Below, one piece after another: positions 45,797 through 55,950 of a DNA stretch of 64,000 nucleotides (position 1 is the first letter of the stretch; the number at the start of each line of letters is the position of its first letter). Under the pieces are notes generated by a model, which was given only the letters and a program-made list of their open reading frames with translations, made no database searches and was not told the origin of the DNA. Location: NCBI RefSeq assembly GCF_037991315.1, contig NZ_CP150300.1, positions 6,200,001 to 6,264,000 on the forward strand, given 5' to 3'. Source of the DNA: Paenibacillus sp. FSL H8-0079. Lineage in GTDB: Bacteria; Bacillota; Bacilli; Paenibacillales; Paenibacillaceae. Both the position numbers and the translations under genes were made by a program.

Positions 45797-45970
45797 TATA
45801 ACCGACCTCCTTGATTGCTTTCGAAGCGGACCGCGGAACGGATAGGGTATTCGCCGTTGTTCGTTCGTTGCTAACCAAGTTATAACCCTTTCACCCTACC
45901 CTTCAATCATGTAAAAGAAAGAAAATCGAAAAATATATGCTACATGCATCATTTCATTCGTAGTCGTTCA

Positions 45971-48283
45971 TCAAATCCGCTTATAATCATGCCACTCCTC
46001 GGGCAGTAGCGAACGATACGGTTCCTGCGTAAAACGATCATCGACCAGCACCAGTACACCCTTGTCTTCTTCCGTCCGAATCAGCCGTCCACCCGCCTGC
46101 AGCACCTTGTTCATACCAGGGAAAATATAGGCATAATTGAACCCATTGCGCCCTGTACGATCATAGTAATCACGAAGCACATTGTTTTCCAGACCAATTT
46201 GCGGCAGCCCCGCACCTACCACAACGACGCCATTCAAGCGGTCTCCCGGTAGATCGACACCCTCCGAGAACACACCACCCATGACGGCAAACACCAATCG
46301 TGTTCGTTCAGGATTTGGTTGGAATCCATCCAAAAACTGCTCTCGTTCCAGTTCGTTCATGCCCTGCTTCTGTATGACCGTATCCGCTTCATTCGGAAGC
46401 TGTGCATAGGTTTCATAGATTTCTCGCATATAAGGATAAGAAGGGAAGAACACCATCAGATTGCTGCGCGGCCATTCACTTACCAGCTGTTGCAGCATCT
46501 CTGCAATGGGGCGCCGGGATTGCTCCCGGTCCTTATAACGCACTGATAAGGGCAGGAGCCTTACATCCAGCTGTTCACGCTGAAATGGTGATGGAATCTG
46601 CAATGTATAATCCTCTTCCTCTGCACCCAGCATATCCCGATAATAGCGAAGGGGTGACAATGTGGCCGAAAAATGAATGAGCGAGCGGAATCCTTTGGCT
46701 GTCTGACGAAGCAGCACGGAGGGATCGAGACAGAACAACTTCACTCTCACTTCACTTCGAACACACTCTGCATACGTAATAAAACGTTCATCATACAGCT
46801 TCGCAATACGCAAGAAATTCTGTGCAGTGAAGTAGGCATCCAGCAGCAGCTGATCCGTCTCAGCATTCCCCGAGCCACCTTCAACAAGACATTGCTCCGC
46901 AACCATGACAAAAGGCTCCAGTCGTTCAATCAGTTCCTCTGGTGCCTCCTGTTGTATGATCTTTCCTTCTTCTCCACCATTTTTACGAAGGGTGATCAGA
47001 TACTTATCAATGGCTCCAGTGTAGTCAACAATGGCTTTGGCAGCAGGCACACTGCTGCCCAGTGTCTGGAACTCTCTTTTCACATCCAGAAATACTGCCT
47101 TCTCCAACTCTGCGGAGAACATCATTCGGCCACGATCGACCAGATTATGTGCCTCGTCCACCAATAACACCGTCTTGCGTTTCTGCTCCTCCAACATTCT
47201 TTTCAAAGAGATCCGTGGATCAAAAATATAGTTATAATCGCAAATGACCGCATCGGCTGCATACGCCGCATCCAGTGAAAACTCAAACGGACACACCCGA
47301 TGTTTGCGCGCATACTGTTCGATGACCGGACGTGTCATTAATGTCTCATGTTCCAGCATATCCAGCACGGCTCCGTTAATACGGTCATAATATCCTTCGC
47401 ACATGCCGCATTGCCCCGTATCACAGGCTTCTTCTTCCTTAAAACAAATCTTATCCTTCGCGGTCAGACTGATCACATGCATCTTCAATCCTTCCGATTG
47501 CATCCGGGCAAAAGCTTCTTCTGCCGCCACCCGTGTCGTCGTCCTCGCGGTCAGATAGAACAATCGGTTAGCTTCGCCTTCGCCAATCGCTTTGACCGTG
47601 GGGAACAGTACGGACATCGTTTTACCAATGCCTGTTGGTGCTTTGGCCATCAATCCCTGACCCTCACGGATTGTTTTGTAAACGGCTCCTGCCAGCTTTC
47701 GCTGTCCCTCCCTGTATTTGCGAAAAGGAAACGGCAGCTCTTTCACACTGATATCTCGCTTTTCTTCATATGTAGCGATCATCTCTGCATATGGCGCATA
47801 ACCGGCAATCACTTCTGCCGCAAACTGCTCCAGTTCCTCTCGTTCTGCCATTCGGCGGAATCGTCTTTCTTCATGAGTTACCGAATGCACGTACGTCAGC
47901 TGCACTTGCATGCGTGGTTCATCTTGCTGAACGGCGTACATGTAGGCATACATCATGGCCTGCGCCCAATGCACGGGAAGTCCCTCACCCAAATCATCCA
48001 GATTGCCCGCAGTCGATTTGATCTCATCCACCGTTAACTGACCCTCCAACCGGATCAGGCCATCACATCGCCCTTCCACCACGTAGGTCAGATCACCATG
48101 TTGAATCTCAGCTTCGAGTACGATCTCTTTCAGATCTTCTTCGGTGTATCCCTTCTGTACCCGCTGATGGATTCGAGTCCCCTCCTGCATCGAGGCATTG
48201 GTCCGGAACCCTGGACGTATGCTGCCGCTGCGGTACACATACTCCACCAAAGGTCTAACCGATATCCGAATTGTTGTTGTCAT
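45971..48283 (-). CDS. PD-(D/E)XK nuclease-XPD/DinG-type helicase fusion
   Basis: 770 residues. The N-terminal about 180 residues carry a Cas4/RecB-like nuclease motif, VEGRCDGLIRLEGQ then VDEIKST (D and ExK). Then comes a superfamily 2 helicase: Q-like FRKYREGQ, Walker A KAPTGIGKT, motif II VDEAH, a C-terminal lobe with GVFSEGVDLPGDRL and motif VI QAGGRLIRTEEDKG. Between Walker A and DEAH are Cys in KICF, ACDTGQCGMC and RVCPFE, fitting the iron-sulfur cluster of XPD/DinG helicases. It probably processes damaged or branched DNA. Confidence 0.9.
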   Translation of the reverse strand: MTTTIRISVRPLVEYVYRSGSIRPGFRTNASMQEGTRIHQRVQKGYTEEDLKEIVLEAEIQHGDLTYVVEGRCDGLIRLEGQLTVDEIKSTAGNLDDLGEGLPVHWAQAMMYAYMYAVQQDEPRMQVQLTYVHSVTHEERRFRRMAEREELEQFAAEVIAGYAPYAEMIATYEEKRDISVKELPFPFRKYREGQRKLAGAVYKTIREGQGLMAKAPTGIGKTMSVLFPTVKAIGEGEANRLFYLTARTTTRVAAEEAFARMQSEGLKMHVISLTAKDKICFKEEEACDTGQCGMCEGYYDRINGAVLDMLEHETLMTRPVIEQYARKHRVCPFEFSLDAAYAADAVICDYNYIFDPRISLKRMLEEQKRKTVLLVDEAHNLVDRGRMMFSAELEKAVFLDVKREFQTLGSSVPAAKAIVDYTGAIDKYLITLRKNGGEEGKIIQQEAPEELIERLEPFVMVAEQCLVEGGSGNAETDQLLLDAYFTAQNFLRIAKLYDERFITYAECVRSEVRVKLFCLDPSVLLRQTAKGFRSLIHFSATLSPLRYYRDMLGAEEEDYTLQIPSPFQREQLDVRLLPLSVRYKDREQSRRPIAEMLQQLVSEWPRSNLMVFFPSYPYMREIYETYAQLPNEADTVIQKQGMNELEREQFLDGFQPNPERTRLVFAVMGGVFSEGVDLPGDRLNGVVVVGAGLPQIGLENNVLRDYYDRTGRNGFNYAYIFPGMNKVLQAGGRLIRTEEDKGVLVLVDDRFTQEPYRSLLPEEWHDYKRI

Positions 48284-48393
48284 ACGATCACCCGTTCTGT
48301 TTGTAGTGACTATACTTTATCATGAAAAGACGTACTCAAACCAGTTGATCCGCCGATTGGACTCACTGATTCCCATATGCTATCTTGAGATAG

Positions 48394-48918
<525 letters not shown>

Positions 48919-48966
48919 CGAATCGGGTACGAACTGGCTTTCCTTACAGCAACCCGCGCATGCCAC

Positions 48967-48994
48967 ACCTCTTCCAGCATGGGAGAGGTTTTTT
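48967..48994 (+). terminator. Terminator of the hmoB-like gene
   Basis: ACCTCTTCC (48967-48975) pairs with GGGAGAGGT (48981-48989), 5-nt loop, then TTTTTT. Confidence 0.9.
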
Positions 48995-49088
48995 GTTGTC
49001 GATTGATGGCGGCTTTCATTTTTTGACACGGACATGCTGAGATAGGATAATACTTGTTAAATGAAACTTCGGAAGGGAAGGCGGTACC

Positions 49089-51071
49089 TTGTCACGCAGT
49101 TCACTCACCCGGTTTCTAAGCGGACCGTTTATATTCTTTACCATTATCATGATGATCAAAAGCTCACTGGCCTGGATTGTTATCTTCGATGACATTCCTG
49201 TTTGGAAACCATTGCTGACCGAATTGCCGCTCATCTGGATCGGCTTCTGTCTAATTGAGTGGTTTGCTGCCAAGCGGCGCATGTGGATATACCTTGCCGT
49301 GAATCTGCTGCTCTCGGGTATTTTCTTTGCAGCCATCATGTACTACAAATACTACGGCGTAATCGTTAACTATCACGCGCTGGCACAGGTCAATCAAGTG
49401 ACCTCGGTCAAGAGCAGCATGTTCTCTTTGCTTGACCCCTATTATTTGTTTATTTTTGCAGACGTTCTGATCATTGGAGGGATACTCGTTCGTCGTCGGA
49501 TCAAGCTCGGGAGTACAGAACGTCCGAACCGCATTCCGCTTGAACGCCGTGCCAGAAGACGGGTTGCCTCGGTCATTCTGACCCTGTCCATGATCCTGTG
49601 CATGCTCAACATCTACCCCAATCGGGCCAGCATGAGTGAGATTACACAAGCAGAACAGATGGGTATCCTTGGTTACGAGGCATATACTATCCTGGATCGA
49701 CCTGATAAACCTGTGCCCATCGCCCACATTGATCAGACTGACATCGACCAGTTGAAGCAAACGACTGAACTTCCTGCAATTGTCGAGCAGGGTGCAGCGA
49801 GTGGACGTAATGTTATTGTGCTCCAGTTGGAGTCGTTTCAGAACTTCCTCATTGGATTAGAGGTAGATGGACAGGAGATTACGCCTAATCTGAATCAATT
49901 GGCTAGAGAAAGCCTGTATTTTCCGAACTTTTATCAACAAGTGGGGCAGGGAAATACATCGGATGCAGAATTTGTTGTGAACACATCGTTCTACACCCCG
50001 CCGAACGGGGCAGCAACGACTGTATATGCAGATAAAGCTCTGCCGAGCCTGCCCAAGTTGATGTCAGCAAACGGGTATCAAACAGCCACATTCCATACGA
50101 ATGATGTTCATTTCTGGAATCGGGATCAGTTATACAAGGCACTTGGGTTTGACCAGTATTATGATATCGATTATTTCGGCACACAGGACTCTATCGCCTT
50201 TTCGGCCTCGGATGAGGTTCTGTATTCCAAAACACTGGATAAGCTGGAATCCATGCAGTCTTCGGGCGATCCCTTCTATGCCCACATCATCTCCATGTCA
50301 GCCCACCACCCGTACACGCTGCCTGAAAACAAAGTGAAGCTGACGCTGCCTGAGCGTTACAAGGATACGTTGCCCGGTGATTATCTAATATCACAGCATT
50401 ATGCCGATCAGGCGGTTGGACAGTTAATTACGGGATTAAAAGAACGGGGATTATGGGAAAATAGCCTGCTCGTCTTTTACGGGGATCACCTGGGACTTCC
50501 CATCTATTCACTGGATCGGGATGACGAGGTCCTCATGAAAGAGTTATATGGTCGGGAATATACATCAGCAGATATGATTAATATTCCACTCATTATCTCG
50601 GCCCCGGGCGTTACTAAGGGTGTACAGCTGGAGCAGATCGGAGGCCAGGTGGACATTCTGCCAACGATTGCCGGATTAACTGGAATATCACTGGAGGATC
50701 AATTGCACTTTGGTCAGGATTTGCTGCATGAAGGCGGAAATCTGCTACCCGAACGCTATTACCTCCCTTCCGGGTCGGTGCTAAACGATGCTTCTCTCTT
50801 CATTCCTGCGCAAGGATACGGGGATGGGACACATTATTCCCTAGCTGATGCAGGCAGGAAGAATGCCGGACAACAACAGACAGGTGTTCCTTCAGAAGAG
50901 ACGCGGAAAATTTCGGGAGAAAAGGGATCTCCAGCATTGACCACACCCAATAACAGTGGGGTACCCTCTTCACGGTTTATAACGAAGGAACAATATGATC
51001 GAGCATTGGATCTTGCACACTTGTCCAACAGTTATTTGAGCCAGCTACCAGATCGAAAGGACGCGAACTGA
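49089..51071 (+). CDS. LtaS-like sulfatase-fold membrane enzyme
   Basis: 660 residues from a TTG at 49089 with GGGAAGG upstream. About five membrane segments fill residues 12-175. The extracytoplasmic sulfatase domain starts near 240: LQLESF holds metal ligand E248, QGNTSDAEF the nucleophile T290 and YGDHLG the later Asp/His ligands. These match lipoteichoic acid synthases, which polymerise glycerol phosphate from phosphatidylglycerol. A hydrophilic tail of about 60 residues (GQQQTGVPSEETRK) follows the catalytic domain. Confidence 0.92.
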   Translation: MSRSSLTRFLSGPFIFFTIIMMIKSSLAWIVIFDDIPVWKPLLTELPLIWIGFCLIEWFAAKRRMWIYLAVNLLLSGIFFAAIMYYKYYGVIVNYHALAQVNQVTSVKSSMFSLLDPYYLFIFADVLIIGGILVRRRIKLGSTERPNRIPLERRARRRVASVILTLSMILCMLNIYPNRASMSEITQAEQMGILGYEAYTILDRPDKPVPIAHIDQTDIDQLKQTTELPAIVEQGAASGRNVIVLQLESFQNFLIGLEVDGQEITPNLNQLARESLYFPNFYQQVGQGNTSDAEFVVNTSFYTPPNGAATTVYADKALPSLPKLMSANGYQTATFHTNDVHFWNRDQLYKALGFDQYYDIDYFGTQDSIAFSASDEVLYSKTLDKLESMQSSGDPFYAHIISMSAHHPYTLPENKVKLTLPERYKDTLPGDYLISQHYADQAVGQLITGLKERGLWENSLLVFYGDHLGLPIYSLDRDDEVLMKELYGREYTSADMINIPLIISAPGVTKGVQLEQIGGQVDILPTIAGLTGISLEDQLHFGQDLLHEGGNLLPERYYLPSGSVLNDASLFIPAQGYGDGTHYSLADAGRKNAGQQQTGVPSEETRKISGEKGSPALTTPNNSGVPSSRFITKEQYDRALDLAHLSNSYLSQLPDRKDAN

Positions 51072-51148
51072 TTTAATTTTTTTATATATTCTAAAAGAGC
51101 TTCATAGCGAATCACCAAGTACTGATGTTTCTTCAAAATTACACACCT

Positions 51149-51198
51149 ATAACGCACATGATCCATCTTCTTAGGATGAACATGTGCGTTATTTGTAT
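51149..51198. terminator. Bidirectional terminator between ltaS-like and lysR genes
   Basis: ATAACGCACATG (51149-51160) pairs perfectly with CATGTGCGTTAT (51181-51192), with ATCC/GGAT inside the loop. Confidence 0.78.
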
Positions 51199-51255
51199 TA
51201 CACGCAATCGGCATTCAACCCTTTTCCGTTTCAGAAAGCTACACGAGCTGATCGA

Positions 51256-52149
51256 TCAATATTCTTTAAAATATGTCAGCAGTTCTGATTGAAAATTTTG
51301 GGCAGTAGAGCTATGCTCTCGATTTTTATGAACAATCAGACCATGCGTAAAGCTTATTTTAGAAGTAAAAGGAAGAATTTTTAATCTACCCATCTTTAGT
51401 TCGTTTTTGATCGCTATTTTAGGGACCAAGGCAAAACCTTTTCCACAGCATACAAATTCCTTGATCATCTCAAGACTTGAAAGCTCTAATGCATCCTTAA
51501 CCACAATCCCTTCATTTTTTAAAACATCTACAGCAGTCGTATGATACAAACAAGATGTACCGTTACTGATAAACACCTCGTCATTTAGAATCTGTGCCCC
51601 TGCACTTTCCACTTTCCGAACCAAATCCTCAGATGCAGCAAAAACAATAGTCTCTTCCATAATCGGATAAAAGAGAATGTCATGTCGCTCAGGGTTCTGA
51701 GGAACAATGCCAAAATCCAGGGCATAATCCAGCACACCTTTCAGAATATCTTGATGCGCCCCTTGTTCAACACGTAAATTTACGCTTGGAAAGTTTCTCG
51801 TATATTCCTGTACAAATGGAAGCATGCGTGTAAGAAAAAAGGATTCCTGTAGTCTAATATTTATTGTTCCACACGGCTGATCCATATCATTCATACTTTC
51901 TTTAAGAGATTCACTTAAGTGGACATACTGATAAGCATATTTGGAAAATACTTTTCCTGCTTCCGTAGGTTCCACCCCTCGTGGAAATCGATGAAACAAC
52001 TTCTGTCCGCAGATCTTCTCCAGCTGTTGAATATGAGTTGTTACTGTGGACTGGACATAACCTAAGCGCTCCCCAGCTCGGCTGAAACTCTTCTCTTCTA
52101 GCAAAGCAATAAATGCCTGAAAAAAACGACCCTCTAAGGAATTGATCAT
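51256..52149 (-). CDS. LysR-family regulator
   Basis: Start at 52149 (MINSLEGRFF) has AAGGGTG seven bases upstream; the frame extends 18 codons further without an RBS. 297 residues. The HTH is FIALLEEKSFSRAGERLGYVQSTVTTHIQQLEK and the C-terminal about 200 residues are the ligand domain. It is divergent from the alpha/beta hydrolase gene, which it probably controls. Both genes are more AT-rich than their neighbours. Confidence 0.9.
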   Translation of the reverse strand: MINSLEGRFFQAFIALLEEKSFSRAGERLGYVQSTVTTHIQQLEKICGQKLFHRFPRGVEPTEAGKVFSKYAYQYVHLSESLKESMNDMDQPCGTINIRLQESFFLTRMLPFVQEYTRNFPSVNLRVEQGAHQDILKGVLDYALDFGIVPQNPERHDILFYPIMEETIVFAASEDLVRKVESAGAQILNDEVFISNGTSCLYHTTAVDVLKNEGIVVKDALELSSLEMIKEFVCCGKGFALVPKIAIKNELKMGRLKILPFTSKISFTHGLIVHKNREHSSTAQNFQSELLTYFKEY

Positions 52150-52314
52150 ATCTTTCACCCTTTTGTATTTTGATTTGAAATAGCTAGCATTCAATCTATT
52201 CATTATTCAAATAAATATATTAATTATACAATAAAAACACGTCATCACCAGTTGTACAAGTAAGTAAGAGAAATAATAGTGGACTTCTTAATGAATCCAG
52301 AAGGAGATGTAAAA

Positions 52315-53172
52315 ATGAAGATTAGTTATCAGCAACAGAAGGTTGGAGATGTCGACGTTTTTTACCGTGAAGCCGGGCCTAAGGATGGCCAAGTTATTTT
52401 ACTATTACACGGGTTTCCATCCTCTAGTCATATGTTTCGCGACCTTATTCCCAAACTGGCAGAACAATACCGTGTCATTGCCCCTGATCTTGCTGGGTTT
52501 GGTCGCACAACAACTCCACCCCGTAGTCAGTTTGACTTCACATTTGACAGCCTGTTTCGAGTTATTGAAGGTTTCACTGAAGCATTAGCTCTTAAGAAAT
52601 ATGTAATGTATGTGTTTGATTATGGGGCACCTGTCGGTTATCGCTTGGCAGTGGCTCACCCGGAACAAGTTCAAGCCATTATTAGTCAGAATGGCAACGC
52701 ATATATCGAAGGGTTTAGTGACGCATGGGGACCTTGGGAGATGTATTGGCACTCTCCAACACCTGAAAATCGTGAAGCATGTCGTGATTCCTTAACCCCC
52801 GAAACTATCCGTAACTTTCAGTATCTTCATGGGACTGATGCTAGCCTTGTTTCACCAGACGGATATTCACTGGATATTGCCTACATGTCACGCCCGGAAG
52901 CTGAAGAAATCCAACTGGATTTAATCCTCGATTATAGAACAAACGTGGATCTTTATCCTGAATTTCAGGCTTATTTCCGCAATTATCAACCTCATCTTCT
53001 AGCTGTATGGGGTAAAAATGATCCTGCCTTTCTTCCTGCTGGAGCTTTAGCTTATAAGCGTGATATCCCATCTGCAGAAGTGCATTTACTTGATACTGGG
53101 CACTTTGCTCTCGAAACACATGTGACAGAGATCCATGAGCTTATTCACCACTTCTTAATAAAAATATTTTAA
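52315..53172 (+). CDS. Alpha/beta hydrolase with Asp nucleophile (haloalkane dehalogenase/epoxide hydrolase-like)
   Basis: Start at 52315 (MKISYQQQ) has AAGGAG eight bases upstream. 285 residues. The oxyanion-hole motif is LLHGFPSSSHMFR. The nucleophile elbow reads FDYGAPVG with D102 in place of Ser, as in haloalkane dehalogenases and epoxide hydrolases. The catalytic His is in LDTGHFALETH near the end. Substrate is unknown. The divergent LysR gene suggests induction by a small molecule. Confidence 0.86.
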   Translation: MKISYQQQKVGDVDVFYREAGPKDGQVILLLHGFPSSSHMFRDLIPKLAEQYRVIAPDLAGFGRTTTPPRSQFDFTFDSLFRVIEGFTEALALKKYVMYVFDYGAPVGYRLAVAHPEQVQAIISQNGNAYIEGFSDAWGPWEMYWHSPTPENREACRDSLTPETIRNFQYLHGTDASLVSPDGYSLDIAYMSRPEAEEIQLDLILDYRTNVDLYPEFQAYFRNYQPHLLAVWGKNDPAFLPAGALAYKRDIPSAEVHLLDTGHFALETHVTEIHELIHHFLIKIF

Positions 53173-53216
53173 ACCCAACTTACATTGGCTCAATCTCAAC
53201 CTTGAACTAAATAGAA

Positions 53217-53263
53217 AAAGCCCGTAGAAAGCAGGTCCAATAATGGCCTGTTCTACGGGCTTT
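53217..53263. terminator. Bidirectional terminator between hydrolase and GNAT genes
   Basis: AAAGCCCGTAGAA (53217-53229) pairs perfectly with TTCTACGGGCTTT (53251-53263), with CAGG/CCTG inside; A- and T-runs flank it. Confidence 0.85.
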
Positions 53264-53333
53264 CTGCATGACTGTCATCATTCTTCAAGGTACTTGCAAC
53301 GTCACTATGATCTAATGTTCTATCCCGTCCCGT

Positions 53334-54005
53334 TTACAACGGCAGTAGCGCAACCAACTTGCGAGCAGTCAATTGCTCTACCATGGCAAGCCATTCCTGT
53401 GGTTTATTTGGCAGCACTGCATAATATCGATTCAGGAAATCAGCCACCAGGCTGGCTGGCAGTTCACCGAGTGACTCATCACCTGGCATGAAGCACAGGT
53501 CCAAACCACCAACCGCTTCGCCGTCACCTTGCCAGGATGGATGAACATACGGGAAGTCCAGACGCTGATATCCCAGATGGGACAGCACTTCGCGACGCAC
53601 ATACGGGTCCATTGGCTTGATGCCGCCAAACTCGTGGTCCTGACTCAGATAAGGGTTATAGATTTCGGCAAACATGCCGAACAATTCTTTCCCGTTTGCT
53701 GCAGCCAGATTTTGCAGATCACGCTTGCGGTGATTCGCCAGGAAACTGCCGATCCCCAGTCCCTCGCGACCAATAATCGTGAAGTCCGTCATGGCCACGT
53801 TCCAGTCCTCGTAATAACGGTACTCCGTTGCTCCAACGACTTTCCCTTCATGCACAGCCACGAACACCCGAATACCCGGATCTTCCAACGGCTCTGCCCA
53901 CAGTGGGAAATCCAGCACTTCTTCCCGCGGGAAAATCTCCTGCATCAGCTTGTGCATTTGGGCAAACAATGGATCATTAATGGATGTAATACGCGTAAAT
54001 TCCAT
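53334..54005 (-). CDS. GNAT-fold protein, second of an acetyltransferase pair
   Basis: 223 residues. The N-terminal half has a GNAT-like pattern (VAVHEGKVVGATEYRYYED, FTIIGREGLGIGSFLANHRKRDL), where GREGLGIG replaces the usual acetyl-CoA loop. The C-terminal half (RREVLSHLGYQRLDFPYVHPSW) follows the fold's last strands. It lies 46 bp after another GNAT gene, so both are probably cotranscribed. RBS GAGGAGG is 10 nt upstream. Substrate unknown. Confidence 0.75.
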   Translation of the reverse strand: MEFTRITSINDPLFAQMHKLMQEIFPREEVLDFPLWAEPLEDPGIRVFVAVHEGKVVGATEYRYYEDWNVAMTDFTIIGREGLGIGSFLANHRKRDLQNLAAANGKELFGMFAEIYNPYLSQDHEFGGIKPMDPYVRREVLSHLGYQRLDFPYVHPSWQGDGEAVGGLDLCFMPGDESLGELPASLVADFLNRYYAVLPNKPQEWLAMVEQLTARKLVALLPL

Positions 54006-54051
54006 GGATTAATGGCCTCCTCGATCAATAATGTATTTCATTAATATTTAT

Positions 54052-54726
54052 TTATCTGAACGGATTCCGCCACTCCATCAGGGCAGCATAATTACAGGAT
54101 TCCTCATCGTCCAGATAGTTTGCGGTCACACCAACAGGCATGCGGCCACAGCGAAGCAGGAATGATATTACCGGATCACGCTTCTCTCCCGCAGCCACCT
54201 GGTCCAAATATTCCTGTGCAGAAAGTTGGTCTGCAACCAGATGATAACCTGGCATTCTGCCAGCACCTAATAACCGATCTATGCCCTGTGCAATCACAAG
54301 GTGGTACATTGCCTGCATCATAAGCTGAGCCAGTCCCCACTTGCGGTACTTTGGACGAACACAGAGATCAACAATATACAGCGTGTTGCCATCGGACTGG
54401 TGGTTACGAATATAGCCGTCATCCGTCACTTCGGCCCAGGTATGACTTGCCGGATGTGCAGGGTCCCACTGCATCCGCAGCGAAGTCATCGAGCCGGCCA
54501 ATTCTCCATCTACTTCAATACAGATGGCACCCTCCGGGTAATGATGCACATGACTGGTGAGCTGCTCGTGACTCCAGAGCAGCTCTTCCGGATAAGGAGG
54601 AGGGAAACTCTCCGCCTGAATGCAAATGAGTTCCTCAAAGTCGGCTGCAACATAATTGCGAACGACTGCCTTTACCCTTTTGCCACTTCGCTCCGGGTCG
54701 GTGATCCGCATTTCTTTGCTATACAT
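54052..54726 (-). CDS. GNAT acetyltransferase resembling the YhcX N-terminal domain
   Basis: 224 residues. The acetyl-CoA loop is VRPKYRKWGLAQLMMQAMYHL (R/Q-x-x-G-x-A form) after the strand NTLYIVDLCV. The segment IDRLLGAGRMPGYH and the early NYVAADFEELICIQAESFPPPYP resemble the GNAT part of YhcX, in which a GNAT is fused to a nitrilase-fold amidase. Here the nitrilase is a separate gene 254 bp upstream, with a structured intergenic element between them. Confidence 0.83.
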   Translation of the reverse strand: MYSKEMRITDPERSGKRVKAVVRNYVAADFEELICIQAESFPPPYPEELLWSHEQLTSHVHHYPEGAICIEVDGELAGSMTSLRMQWDPAHPASHTWAEVTDDGYIRNHQSDGNTLYIVDLCVRPKYRKWGLAQLMMQAMYHLVIAQGIDRLLGAGRMPGYHLVADQLSAQEYLDQVAAGEKRDPVISFLLRCGRMPVGVTANYLDDEESCNYAALMEWRNPFR

Positions 54727-54795
54727 GTTGCCGGTTCACCCCTTTCCACTGACAAAATGAATTCCCTACTCTTTTTCGCTTCGGTTTTAATTATG

Positions 54796-54964
54796 TGTTC
54801 AAAAAGGTCGGTTTTCAGTACCGAGAAGATGGGATGAAGCTAGAAATGGAGTAGCGGAGCGTAGGGAAGACTACGTGAGCAACGGACATTTCGGCTGAAT
54901 TCCATATTCGATGCTGATGATGCCACTAGGCATCCTTCGTAATCAAAAGCGGGCTTTTTGAACA
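54796..54964. repeat. Structured intergenic element with 11-bp terminal inverted repeats
   Basis: TGTTCAAAAAG (54796-54806) and CTTTTTGAACA (54954-54964) are exact complements at the ends of a 169-bp segment. Inside are stems GATGCC-ACTA-GGCATC, CGTAG-n6-CTACG and an AGC.GAAATG/CATTTC pairing. No open frame spans it. It looks like a MITE or a structured RNA; I have an unverified impression that similar intergenic sequence recurs in Paenibacillus. Confidence 0.65.
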
Positions 54965-54980
54965 ACCTCTATAAGGTTGC

Positions 54981-55838
54981 CTACTCCCAATCGGTATACA
55001 AATCGGTACGGCGGTCACGCCAAGTCGTTACCGATCCACGTTCACGCACCTCATACAATAAGTCCAGATCCAGATCGGCGGTCACAATCATATCGTTGTT
55101 AATCTCACCTTCGGCCAGGATGCCACGAGGCGGGAACGGGATATCATTTGGCGTAATAATCGCAGCCTGTCCATAGTTGGCACGCATAAAATCAACGGTT
55201 GGCAGATTGCCCACTGTTCCGGTTAACACAACATACACCTGATTCTCTACTGCGCGAGCATGACTCGTATAACGCACACGGTAGAATCCATGGCGATCGT
55301 CCGTGCAGGAAGGACAGAAGATCACGTCAGCACCTTTGGCTTTGGCCATCCGCACAATTTCCGGAAATTCAATATCGTAACAGGTCAGCATCGCAATACG
55401 GCCTTTATCCGTATCGAATACTTCAAGCCCATCCCCAGGAGCCATATTCCATTCCTGTACTTCGGTTGGTGTAATGTGAATCTTGTCCTGGCGCGCGATA
55501 CGACCATCCGGGTAGAACATGTGGGCTGTATTATACAGCTTCCCTTCACGGCGAATAACGTGTGTTCCCCCGATGACATGCATGCCGTACTTGGCAGCAA
55601 GTGATGTGAATAGTTGCTCATATTGCTCCGTAAAGTTTGGTAGATCCTCAATTGTCAGCGCATTGCCTTGTTCGTCCCCAATGGACATTAATTGCGTTGT
55701 GAAAAATTCCGGGAACAGCACAAATTCAGTTCCGTATTCGCTCGCTGTCCGTATGTAATGCTCAGCCTGAGCGGCGAACTGCTCAAACGAGCTGATTGTG
55801 TGCAATTGGTATTGTACAGCGGATACCCGCAGTTTCAT
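54981..55838 (-). CDS. Carbon-nitrogen hydrolase (nitrilase superfamily)
   Basis: 285 residues. The Glu-Lys-Cys triad is visible: E44 in LFPEFF, K119 in RQDKIHI and C153 in LTCYDIEFPE. The family hydrolyses amides or nitriles. The pattern EFFTTQLMS and HITPTEVQEW resembles the amidase half of YhcX-type proteins. RBS GGAGG precedes the ATG. It is first in line with two GNAT genes on the same strand, suggesting a joint acylation/deamidation role that remains inferred. Confidence 0.92.
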   Translation of the reverse strand: MKLRVSAVQYQLHTISSFEQFAAQAEHYIRTASEYGTEFVLFPEFFTTQLMSIGDEQGNALTIEDLPNFTEQYEQLFTSLAAKYGMHVIGGTHVIRREGKLYNTAHMFYPDGRIARQDKIHITPTEVQEWNMAPGDGLEVFDTDKGRIAMLTCYDIEFPEIVRMAKAKGADVIFCPSCTDDRHGFYRVRYTSHARAVENQVYVVLTGTVGNLPTVDFMRANYGQAAIITPNDIPFPPRGILAEGEINNDMIVTADLDLDLLYEVRERGSVTTWRDRRTDLYTDWE

Positions 55839-55950
55839 GTTCGTACACCTCCATCATGATTATGCTTCCATTGTAACAACGATCCGGGGTCAACAAAAGA
55901 GTATTTACACGGGGCACCACACTGACAGAATAACCTTCCGATCGCTTCCT

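Noticed and set aside
44795..45814. 339-codon plus-strand frame antisense to the alpha-amylase gene
   Set aside because: The amylase has all GH13 catalytic motifs on the other strand; no RBS or domain in this frame.
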